Shown: positions 9,257-16,675 of the stretch, piece by piece
Layout of the letters: each line of letters starts with the position of its first letter
Position numbering within the stretch: the stretch's first letter is position 1
Source of the DNA: Rhodothermales bacterium
Lineage (GTDB): Bacteria > Bacteroidota > Rhodothermia > Rhodothermales > ISCAR-4553
DNA length: 34,901 bases
Direction of reading: 5' to 3'
Assembly: GCA_026984335.1 (NCBI GenBank)
Contig: JALSSK010000451.1
Span: forward strand, 1 to 34,901
Notes under the pieces: generated by a model
Database searches by the model: none
Seen by the model: the letters and a program-made list of their open reading frames with translations, nothing else
What the model was told of the DNA's origin: nothing
Program-made: the position numbers and the translations under genes

Positions 9257-10291
9257 TCAAAAACGGCCGGCGTCCACGTCGCGGACGAAGCGGATGACGC
9301 CGTCGACGTACGTTTGCTGGTCGTCGTACATTGCCATGTGGCTGCCGTTGGGGCAGAAGAGGTAGCGCCCCCGCTGCACCTTGCCCGCCATCATCTCCAT
9401 GTGCGCCGGGTCCATCGTGTCGTACCGGGCGCCGATGACCAGCGTCGGCACGGCGATTTTTTCCAGATCGGCCGTTCGATCCCAGCGGAGGAGCTTCCCG
9501 CCGGCTCCGAGTTCGCTCGGTCCCTGCATCGGGACGTAGATCTTCGGGTTGATGTGCGCGAAGGCCCGCTTCACCGGGTCGGGCCACTGGTCGGCGGGCA
9601 TGCGCAGGATGTGCTGTTCGTAGTGATGGGGGACGAGCAATTCCATGTAGCGCGGGTTGTCGGTGTCGCCCGAGGCTTCCATCTCCTTGATTTGAGCCAG
9701 CACCTCCGGGTCCATGGCGGGCATGAGCACGTTTTCGGCGTATTCATTGTAGGCCGGGATGCTCGCCATCATGTTCGAGATGATGAGTCCCTTGAGGTTT
9801 TGCTGGTATTTCAGCGCGTACTCGATGGCCAGGATGCCGCCCCACGAGTGTCCGAGGAGGTAGAAGTTGTCGGCATCGAGGTTCAGGGCCTTCCGCACCT
9901 GCTCGACTTCCTCCACGAAGCGCGAGGTCTCCCACAGTTCCGGCGCGTCCGGCTGGTCGCTGTAGGCCGAGCCGAGTTGGTCGTAGTAGTAATACTCGAT
10001 GCCGGCGGCGGGGAAGTAGCTGTCGAACGCTTCGAAGTACTCGTGGGTCGCGCCCGGACCGCCGTGGAGCAGCAACACCTTTATGGTGGGGTTGTTGCCG
10101 ATGCGTTTGGTCCATACGCGAAAGTCGCCGGCGGGCGTTTGCACGCGGACCAGCTTCACGCCGCCGCTGAGCACGTCGTCGCGGCCGGAGTAGTCGAGAT
10201 ACGCTTCGGTCGCGCCGCGATGCGGCTCGGAGCCGGGGTTGCAGGCGACCCGGAAGAGCGCGACCACGGTGAGCAGGGCAAATCGCTTCAT
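9257..10291 (-). CDS. Proline iminopeptidase-like alpha/beta hydrolase
   Basis: The start at 10291 gives 344 residues with an N-terminal export signal (MKRFALLTVVALFRVAC). The Cys at 17 could be a lipid site, but Arg at -3 makes this doubtful. The body is an alpha/beta hydrolase of the proline iminopeptidase type: oxyanion motif LLLHGGPGATHEY, nucleophile elbow GHSWGG, and late Asp and His in ARYDTMDP and NGSHMAMYDD complete the triad. Such enzymes release N-terminal proline or other residues from peptides, or act on small amides and esters. The signal suggests action in the periplasm. It lies 290 bases downstream of the beta-lactamase/VanX fusion on the same strand, which may hint at peptide use. 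The gaps 9032-9256 and 10292-10581 show no gene. Confidence 0.85.
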   Translation of the reverse strand: MKRFALLTVVALFRVACNPGSEPHRGATEAYLDYSGRDDVLSGGVKLVRVQTPAGDFRVWTKRIGNNPTIKVLLLHGGPGATHEYFEAFDSYFPAAGIEYYYYDQLGSAYSDQPDAPELWETSRFVEEVEQVRKALNLDADNFYLLGHSWGGILAIEYALKYQQNLKGLIISNMMASIPAYNEYAENVLMPAMDPEVLAQIKEMEASGDTDNPRYMELLVPHHYEQHILRMPADQWPDPVKRAFAHINPKIYVPMQGPSELGAGGKLLRWDRTADLEKIAVPTLVIGARYDTMDPAHMEMMAGKVQRGRYLFCPNGSHMAMYDDQQTYVDGVIRFVRDVDAGRF

Positions 10292-10581
10292 GAAACACTC
10301 CAGCCTGGTTGATGCAACAAAAGAACCCATCCGGGCTTCGCGGGCCGGGTAGACGGCCTTCTCTTCTTTAAACGATGCTCTTTCAAAATCGGCTCATCGG
10401 GAGGAAGAAGCAACGCCAATTCTGCCGGATCCGGGTCATGAGGTGCAGCGGGCAATCCCGGCTCAAGACGTGGTCGGCGCAAGGCGCTTTGCTCGAAGCG
10501 CTCGGGCATCATCGCTTCCGAGGGCGGACGCCGCACGTTTTTCATGGCGAACGCTTCCGCCCGGGGATGGTCCGCCGCGCG

Positions 10582-12900
10582 TCACCCGTCGAGCGCGTCG
10601 AAGGTCAGGTTCAGGATGGGATAATGCCGCCAGTCCTTGTAGTCGAAGTGCCACCATTCCTTGTCGTAGACGCTGAAGCCGTTGGCTTCCATGGCGTCGC
10701 GGAGGAGCTCGCGGTGGCGGCGGGCGCGTTCGGAGCCGCCGGGGTAGTCGGCATAGGCGCGGGGCGTGAACTCGTCGTACCCGCTCGGCATGGCCACGGG
10801 TCGGCCCGTCGCGAGGTCGTAGAGCCCCACGTCCACGGCGCAGCCCCGGTTGTGGCGCGAGCCGTGGGCGGGGTCGGCCACGAAGTCCTTCAGTGCGTCC
10901 GGCGTGGCATCCCAGAACATCTTCGTGACGGCCCAGGGGCGATAGGCATCGTAGACGATCAGGCCGAGGCCGTGGGCGTGGAGCGCGGCGTTGGCGCGGA
11001 CGAGCGCCTCGGCGGCGGGACGCTGGAGGAAGGCGCGGGGCTCCTCGTAGAAAGCCGCGCCCATGAAGTTGTTCGTCGTCGCATACCGGACGTCGAAGCG
11101 GAGCGAGGGATCGAGCCGGGCGAGGTCCACGAGGTCGGGCGTGCGGAAGTCGCCGGTCTCCCCGGGCGGGGTGGCGGCGAGGGCCTCGGCGCGGAGCTCC
11201 TCGACGGGGCGCACGGGGGTGATGCGGAACGTGTTGCCTTCTTCGGGGGGCACGGCTCTCCGGTGAAAGACGACGCCTTCGAGCGAGGCGGCGGTGGCCC
11301 GCCCTTCGGCGTCGCGGGTGAAGGTGAGGGTCTCTCCCGTATACAGCCCGTAGTCGGGGAACGCATACACGTCGGGGGAGAGTTCGGTGAGGGGATAATA
11401 GAAAAACCACTCGATCAGCGCCCAGAGCCGCCCCTCGCGTTCGAGGACGTACAGCGTGTTGTGATCCCACCCGTATGCGCCGAGGAGCCCTTCGAGGGCG
11501 GGCTTCGGCGGCGGGGGCACGGGCGTTGGGACGCGGTGGAAGACGCCGTCGTCGGCGAGGAGCGAGTCGCCGCGCGGGAGGAGGCGGTAGCCGTGGCCGA
11601 GGCGTCCGTCGGTGACGAGCGTGTCGGCGCGCGCGCGGAGGCGGAGGCGCTCGGTTCCGTTGAAGAGGAAGAGGCCGCCGTCGCGTTCGATGAGGTCGAT
11701 CGTGTGGGGGCCGGCGTACCGCCCGTCGAGCCGCCGGGCGCGGGCGGGATCGACGGGGTCGAGGCGCTCGAAGTCGGGAAGGGCGCGTCCGTCGCGCTCG
11801 GCGAGGAGGAGGCGGAGGGCATAGTCGCCGATGCGGTCGACGACGTCGTTCGTGGCGTCCATGTTGTCCACGAGGGCGACGCCGAGCTTGCGGTCGGGGA
11901 GGGCATAGACGCGCGTGGCATAGCCGTACATGACGCCGCTGTGCTGCACGCGCCGCTCACCCTCGAAGTCGGACACGTAGAACCCGATCCCGAAGCCGTT
12001 CGTCCGTCCCGGCTCGGCGAAGGCGACGGTCCACATCTCTTCGAGCGTCTCCGGCGCGACGATCCGCCCGCCCGGCCCCTCGCCGCCCGCGAAGAGCGTC
12101 TGCAGGAAGCGCGTCAGGTCGGTCATCGTCGTGTACAGCCCGGCGGCGGGCATCATGCCGAGCTCGAAGACGGGGGCTTCGAAGACGCGGCCGTCGTACG
12201 TCCACATGTAGCCGGTGGCGAGGGCGTCGCGGAGGTCGGGGCGCGGCGTGAAGGCGCTCTTCGTCATGCCCATCGGCCCGAGGATCTCCCGCGCCATGTA
12301 GTCGGCGAACGGCTCGCCCGTCACCACCTCGACGACGCGGCCCGCCACGCTCACGCCCGCGTTCGAGTACTTCGTGCGGAGCGTGGGCGGATACACGATG
12401 CGCGAGCGGTTCAGGCTCTCGACGAGGGCTTCGAGCGACGGCTCGGTGGGGTCGAAGTAGTGGCCCACGGGCGGCTCGCGGACGAGCCCGGAGCGGTGCG
12501 CAAGCAGTTGCCGGAGCGTGATCGGCGTGCCGAAGGGATTCGCCGGGTGGAAGTCCGGCAGGTAGTCCGTGATCGGCGCGTCGAGGTCGAGCGCGCCCTG
12601 CTCGACGAGCCGCATGACGGCCGTCGCGGTGAAGAGCTTCGACACCGAGGCGACGCGGTAGACGGTCTCGCCCGTAGCCGGGATCGCCCGCTCGGGGTCC
12701 GCCTGCCCGAAGCCCTTCGCCCACAGGATCCGCCCGTCCTCGACCACGGCGATCGAGAGCGTGGGGATGTCCTGGTCCGCCATCTCATAGGCGATGAAGG
12801 CTTCGAGCTTGTCGAAGACCGGGCTGTGCTCCGGAGCGACGGCGCACCCGCCGCCGAAAAGCATGCAGATGAGAACGGGCAGAAACAGGCGGAGACGCAT
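10582..12900 (-). CDS. Lipoprotein fusing a serine beta-lactamase-type domain to a VanX-type D-Ala-D-Ala dipeptidase
   Basis: The start at 12900 gives 772 residues with a lipoprotein signal (FLPVLICMLFGGGC, Cys19). Residues about 25-380 are a class C beta-lactamase/DD-peptidase-type serine hydrolase with SVSK at 85-88 (SxxK), YSN near 175 in TKYSNAGVSVAG, and HSG near 325 in place of KTG. Residues about 385-570 look like the beta-rich C-terminal part common in such hydrolases. Residues about 590-772 are an M15 D-Ala-D-Ala dipeptidase: YDAYRPW, SRHNRGCAVD (zinc His683 and Asp690) and EWWHFDY (catalytic Glu748, zinc His751). All key residues of both domains are present. The likely role is hydrolysis of D-amino-acid peptides from peptidoglycan in the envelope; the substrate of the serine domain is not shown. 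No van regulator or ligase genes are near. Confidence 0.9.
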   Translation of the reverse strand: MRLRLFLPVLICMLFGGGCAVAPEHSPVFDKLEAFIAYEMADQDIPTLSIAVVEDGRILWAKGFGQADPERAIPATGETVYRVASVSKLFTATAVMRLVEQGALDLDAPITDYLPDFHPANPFGTPITLRQLLAHRSGLVREPPVGHYFDPTEPSLEALVESLNRSRIVYPPTLRTKYSNAGVSVAGRVVEVVTGEPFADYMAREILGPMGMTKSAFTPRPDLRDALATGYMWTYDGRVFEAPVFELGMMPAAGLYTTMTDLTRFLQTLFAGGEGPGGRIVAPETLEEMWTVAFAEPGRTNGFGIGFYVSDFEGERRVQHSGVMYGYATRVYALPDRKLGVALVDNMDATNDVVDRIGDYALRLLLAERDGRALPDFERLDPVDPARARRLDGRYAGPHTIDLIERDGGLFLFNGTERLRLRARADTLVTDGRLGHGYRLLPRGDSLLADDGVFHRVPTPVPPPPKPALEGLLGAYGWDHNTLYVLEREGRLWALIEWFFYYPLTELSPDVYAFPDYGLYTGETLTFTRDAEGRATAASLEGVVFHRRAVPPEEGNTFRITPVRPVEELRAEALAATPPGETGDFRTPDLVDLARLDPSLRFDVRYATTNNFMGAAFYEEPRAFLQRPAAEALVRANAALHAHGLGLIVYDAYRPWAVTKMFWDATPDALKDFVADPAHGSRHNRGCAVDVGLYDLATGRPVAMPSGYDEFTPRAYADYPGGSERARRHRELLRDAMEANGFSVYDKEWWHFDYKDWRHYPILNLTFDALDG

Positions 12901-13047
12901 GGGCCGAGGGGAATGATGAGCGGTGGAAGAGGATAACGATTCCTCCGGCATCATGGCAAGGGAGGGGCCGGCGTCTTTGGGCTTGCCCGTTGGGCTCGCG
13001 TCATTTGCGCCTTCGGCGCGTCATTGGGCTCCCTGCGTTCGCCCCTT

Positions 13048-13076
13048 CTCGTTCCCACGCAGCGTATGGAAACGAG
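13048..13076. repeat. Imperfect inverted repeat
   Basis: CTCGTTCCCACGC is followed directly by AGCGTATGGAAACGAG, its imperfect reverse complement. It lies in the 539-base gap 12901-13439, which has no supported gene. Confidence 0.5.
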
Positions 13077-13163
13077 CGCTTCGGGAAGGAGGTCGCCATT
13101 CTCCAAACGAGCGCCCGTAGGGGCGACCGGGGAGCGCCCGATGCGTCACGATGGGCACGCCGT

Positions 13164-13336
13164 CGGGAATCGAGCGCCGAGACCCGGGACGCGGAGCCTC
13201 CCCCGTGGACGTTCCCCCGCAGCGCCGCCGGGTAGAGGCGACCGGCCGGTCGCCCCTTTGAGGAGCGCCGTCCCCCCCGAAATCATTCCTGCGCAGGCTC
13301 TCGCGTATGGCGCATACGCCGGGAATCGAGCGCCGA
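13164..13336. repeat. 17-bp direct repeats flanking palindromes
   Basis: CGGGAATCGAGCGCCGA occurs at 13164-13180 and again at 13320-13336, 156 bases apart. Between them lie an 18-bp perfect palindrome (GGCGACCGGCCGGTCGCC, 13237-13254) and a hairpin GCGTATG-gcg-CATACGC (13303-13319). The block looks like decayed dispersed palindromic repeats upstream of the LacI gene. Confidence 0.6.
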
Positions 13337-13439
13337 TTTCCGGGCGAAGCGTAGGAATGGGAAAAAGCATTTTATTTGCCTCATAAAATCGTTTAATTCC
13401 CCTTTCGAACGGAGTGAGTTCAAAGAGGCCGCCGCGAAC

Positions 13440-14468
13440 ATGAAGAAAATCACCATCGATGAGGTCGCCCGGCTGGCGTTTGTCTCGCGTTCCGTTGTCT
13501 CGCGGGTGCTGAACAACCACCCGAACGTGAGCAAGGAGGCGCGGGCGCGGGTGCTCAAGGTCATCGAGGAATACAACTATCGCCCCAGTTCGGTGGCGCG
13601 CAGCCTGGTGACGGATCGCACGTTCGAGTTGTGCGTGCTCGCCCCGCGCCGCCGCGACGACGTGCTGGCGACCGGCTACTGGACGCTCGTCCTGCTCGGC
13701 ATCTCCGAGCGCAGCCTTCAGCGCGGCTACTTCGTCTCGATCACGATGGTCTCGGCGGACATGGGCGACGAGATCAACAACCGCATGCTGGCCAGCCACG
13801 CCTTCGACGGCTTCATCCTCATCGCGCACGACGTGATCAAGCTCGTCGCCAACGGCCTCCGCACCCGCCGCACGCCCATCGTGCTCATCGGGCACGATCC
13901 CAACTTCCCCGACCTGAACTCCGTCGATGGGGACAACTTCGACGGGGCGTATCAGGCGGGCGCGCACCTCGTCGGGCTGGGCTACCGGCGCATGGGGCTC
14001 ATGCTCGGCCCGCTCGACCTGCAGGAGACCATCGACCGGCGCGACGGGTTCGTCAAGGCGCTTCGGGAGGCCGGGCGTTCGATCGCCGAGGAGCACATCG
14101 CCGTGGGCGACTACTCACAGCAGAGCGGGTACGATTTGATGCGCCGGTGGATCGAGACGGGCCGCCCGCCGGAGGCCGTCTTTTGCACGAGCGACGTGCA
14201 GGCCATCGGCGTCTTGCTGGCGCTCTACCGGGCGGGCCTCCGGGTGCCCGAAGACGTGGCGCTCGTCGGCTTCGACGACCTGCCCAACTCGCGCTACACC
14301 ACGCCCCCGTTGACGACGGTGCACCAGCCCGTCTACGGCAAGGGCGAGCAGGCCGCCAACATCATCATCGACCAGATCGAGGGGAAACGGAGCGGCGTGG
14401 TGCACGAGAACCTGCCCGTCCGCCTCGTGGTGCGCGAGACGTGCGGCGCGCGGCAACGGGTCGTATGA
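13440..14468 (+). CDS. LacI-family transcriptional regulator
   Basis: The 342-residue protein has the LacI layout. The N-terminal helix-turn-helix is at residues 3-25 (ITIDEVARLAFVSRSVVSRV), with Phe and Val where most members have Gly and Thr, followed by the hinge NYRPSSVARSL near 50-60. The rest is a periplasmic-binding-protein-type sensor domain with CVLAPRRRDD at its start, IVLIGHDPN in the middle and the family end motif VALVGFDDLPNSRYTTPPLTTVHQP. A sugar or sugar phosphate is the expected effector. It is convergent with the symporter gene, 10 bases apart. Two LacI-type operators between the symporter and nagB make those two transcripts its likely targets (inference). Confidence 0.93.
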   Translation: MKKITIDEVARLAFVSRSVVSRVLNNHPNVSKEARARVLKVIEEYNYRPSSVARSLVTDRTFELCVLAPRRRDDVLATGYWTLVLLGISERSLQRGYFVSITMVSADMGDEINNRMLASHAFDGFILIAHDVIKLVANGLRTRRTPIVLIGHDPNFPDLNSVDGDNFDGAYQAGAHLVGLGYRRMGLMLGPLDLQETIDRRDGFVKALREAGRSIAEEHIAVGDYSQQSGYDLMRRWIETGRPPEAVFCTSDVQAIGVLLALYRAGLRVPEDVALVGFDDLPNSRYTTPPLTTVHQPVYGKGEQAANIIIDQIEGKRSGVVHENLPVRLVVRETCGARQRVV

Positions 14469-14478
14469 GAGGGGCGGT

Positions 14479-16272
14479 TTATTCGAAGCGGAGACGGGGC
14501 CAGAGCCTGTAGATGCCCAGGAAGGAGCCCGCGGCGACGGCGACGAAGAACAGCCCGGTGAGCGGTCGTTCGTAGAGGAAGAAGCCGGTGGCGAAGAGCA
14601 CCGAATAGATGCCGAGCGCGCCGCAGACCGCCGCCGCCAGCCCGTAGGGGAGATCGGACGCCTCGGTCTCCACGGCGACGCCCTCGCGCAGGAGGGCCGC
14701 CTGCACCGCGCGCCAGCCCGGCCCGCCCGGACGAATGCGCCGGTAGAAACGTTTCAGCACCTCCGGGTCCGTGGGCGCCGTCGTATAGGCCACGAGCACC
14801 CACGCCGCCGTCGTCAGCGCCACGATGTAGAGCAGGCGTTGCCAGTCCGCCAGCCCGCCGCCCGGCCATGCCATGCGCCCGGCCACCTGAAAATAGACGG
14901 CCAGCAGGAACGATACGATCATCGCCGTCAGTTCCGTGGCCGCGTTGATGCGCCACCAGAACCACCGCAGGAGGAAGAGCAGCCCCGTCCCCGCGCCGAT
15001 CTGAAGCAGGATGTTGAAGACCTGCAGGGCGTTTTCGAGGAAGAGCGCCAGCGTGCACGCCACCACCATCAGCGCCACCGTCGCCGCGCGGCCCACCCAC
15101 ACCAGCTGCCGCTCGGCGGCCTCCGGGTTGAGGAACCGGTGATACAGGTCGTTGACGATGATCGACGAGCCCCAGTTGACCTGCGTAGACATCGTGGACA
15201 TGTAGGCCGCCGCCAGCGAGGTGACCACGAGGCCGAGGAGGCCGGAGGGCAGGAACGTGAGCATGGCCGGATAGCCGAGGTCGTTGCGGATCACCTGTGC
15301 GGACAGGTCCGGGAAGCGCTCGGCCATCATGCTCAGCTCGGGGAAGACGATCAGCGAGGCGAGCGCCACCAGGATCCACGGCCAGGGGCGCAGCGCATAG
15401 TGCAGGCCGTTGAACAGCAGGGTGGCCCCCACGGCATGCTTCTCGTCCTTCGCCGAGAGCATGCGTTGCACGATGTAGCCGCCGCCGCCCGGCTCGGCCC
15501 CCGGATAGTACGCCGCCCACCACTGCACCGCGAGGGGGATGAAGAAGACCGGCAGCATCTGCTGCCACGTCAGCTCCTCGAACGAGGGCCAGAACGAGAG
15601 CGCCGAACGCACGTTCTCGTGCGAGAAGAGCCCGTCGAGGCCGCCGACCTCCGGCATGTTCAAAATGTAGATCGCCGCGCCGATGGAGCCGCCGATGGCG
15701 ATGACGAACTGCACGAGGTCCGTCAGCACCACGCCGCGCAGGCCCCCGAGCGCGCTGTAGATCATCGTCACCGTGGCCGCCACCACCACCGTCTCGAGGG
15801 CCGACCACCCCATCATCACCCCTCCGATCTTGATGGCCGCCAGCGTCACCGACGCCATGATGATGATGTTGAACAGGATGCCCAGGTACACGGCCCGGAA
15901 GCCGCGCAGAAAGGCCGCCAGCTTGCCCGAATACCGGATCTCGTAGAACTCCACGTCGGTCAGCACCTCGGAGCGTCGCCAGAGCTTGGCGTAGAGGAAC
16001 ACCGTGAGCATGCCCGTCAGCAGGAAGGCCCACCACGTCCAGTTGCCGAAGATGCCGTCCGTGCGGATGATGTCCGTGACCAGGTTCGGCGTGTCGGTCG
16101 AGAAGGTGGTGGCGACCATCGAGACGCCGAGGAGCCACCACGGCATGTCGCGTCCGCCCAGGAAGTAGGCGTTGAAGTTTTTCCCGGATCGACCGGAGAC
16201 GGCCAGGCCGATGACGAGCGAAAGGGCAAAGAAGACGGCCATGATGGCCCAGTCGATACCGCCAAGCTGCAT
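14479..16272 (-). CDS. Sodium:solute symporter (SSS family), probable amino-sugar importer
   Basis: The start at 16272 gives 597 residues beginning MQLGGIDWAIMAVFFALSL, a typical first helix of the family; the ORF start at 16383 lies inside the operator and is rejected. About 13-14 membrane helices are visible. Family marks include FLGGRDMPWW after helix 1, ATTFSTDTPN in helix 2, the long helix with YSALGGLRGVVLTDLVQF, and AAYMSTMSTQVNWGSS near residue 365. It would import a small solute, most likely a sugar, with sodium across the inner membrane. Substrate is inferred only from context: divergent nagB operon, shared operators, and the LacI gene next door. The last 90 residues add a charged cytoplasmic loop and two more helices. 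Confidence 0.88.
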   Translation of the reverse strand: MQLGGIDWAIMAVFFALSLVIGLAVSGRSGKNFNAYFLGGRDMPWWLLGVSMVATTFSTDTPNLVTDIIRTDGIFGNWTWWAFLLTGMLTVFLYAKLWRRSEVLTDVEFYEIRYSGKLAAFLRGFRAVYLGILFNIIIMASVTLAAIKIGGVMMGWSALETVVVAATVTMIYSALGGLRGVVLTDLVQFVIAIGGSIGAAIYILNMPEVGGLDGLFSHENVRSALSFWPSFEELTWQQMLPVFFIPLAVQWWAAYYPGAEPGGGGYIVQRMLSAKDEKHAVGATLLFNGLHYALRPWPWILVALASLIVFPELSMMAERFPDLSAQVIRNDLGYPAMLTFLPSGLLGLVVTSLAAAYMSTMSTQVNWGSSIIVNDLYHRFLNPEAAERQLVWVGRAATVALMVVACTLALFLENALQVFNILLQIGAGTGLLFLLRWFWWRINAATELTAMIVSFLLAVYFQVAGRMAWPGGGLADWQRLLYIVALTTAAWVLVAYTTAPTDPEVLKRFYRRIRPGGPGWRAVQAALLREGVAVETEASDLPYGLAAAVCGALGIYSVLFATGFFLYERPLTGLFFVAVAAGSFLGIYRLWPRLRFE

Positions 16273-16351
16273 GTGCGTATCCCCGTTGAATGACGTGTGC
16301 GGTGGAGGGACGAAGCAAGGACGACGGAGGCGCCTCGCGAAACGATGCGTG

Positions 16352-16357
16352 AAAATA
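16352..16357 (-). promoter_or_regulatory. Possible -10 box of the symporter gene
   Basis: On the minus strand TATTTTCA resembles the Bacteroidota -7 element. It lies about 80 bases before the symporter start and just downstream of the double operator. No clear -35 box is seen, so this is weak. Confidence 0.25.
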
Positions 16358-16382
16358 GGGCACGGAAGGGGAGGAGACCGCA

Positions 16383-16418
16383 TGGAAACGCTTCCAGTTT
16401 GCCGTGGAAGCGTTTCCT
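16383..16418. promoter_or_regulatory. Double cre-like LacI-family operator
   Basis: TGGAAACGCTTCCA (16383-16396) and TGGAAGCGTTTCCT (16405-16418) are reverse complements over 13 bases and are separated by 8 bases, with centres 22 bases apart (about two helical turns). Each has the central CG and near-symmetry of LacI-family operators, and each, on opposite strands, fits the cre consensus TGNAANCGNWNNCW. They sit in the divergent symporter/nagB region (16273-16675). Confidence 0.85.
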
Positions 16419-16433
16419 AAGTGGGGGTGATGG

Positions 16434-16463
16434 TTGTTCCAACACCGGAAGGAGGCGTATCAT
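16434..16463 (+). promoter_or_regulatory. Possible nagB operon promoter
   Basis: TTGTTC (16434-16439), 18 bases, then TATCAT (16458-16463). It starts 16 bases past the double operator and leaves a leader of about 200 bases before the nagB ATG. Match is moderate. Confidence 0.35.
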
Positions 16464-16480
16464 ATTGGCAATCAACGTGA

Positions 16481-16511
16481 TGCCTCGCCGCGAAGCGCGA
16501 GGTTCGAGGCA
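16481..16511 (+). other. Alternative stems in the nagB leader
   Basis: TGCCTCG (16481-16487) pairs with CGAGGCA (16505-16511), while CCTCGC (16483-16488) can instead pair with GCGAGG (16497-16502). The two stems exclude each other. This lies in the untranslated leader if the promoter at 16434-16463 is right. A control role is only a possibility. Confidence 0.35.
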
Positions 16512-16675
16512 CAAGAGGTCGGCGTCCGTGGGGCAATGGAGGCGTCCCACGGCGCGATGCGCAGCGGGACGCTCTCCCTTCCGGCCCCTCCTCTGATCCA
16601 CAGGCGTCCGTCCCTCCTCGCCGCCGACACGCGACCCCGCCAACACCGAAAACGTACAAACCGCTCGTAATCCAT

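Noticed and set aside
10375-12936. 853-residue plus-strand ORF opposite the beta-lactamase/VanX fusion
   Set aside because: Shadow frame with biased composition; the minus-strand protein has intact active sites.
13024-13386. 120-residue ORF in the gap before the LacI gene
   Set aside because: It runs through palindromic repeats and has no domain or signal.
14746-14755. GAAACGTTTC palindrome inside the symporter gene as a third LacI operator
   Set aside because: It lies deep in the coding sequence and lacks the flanking GG/CC of the two intergenic operators; chance is likely.
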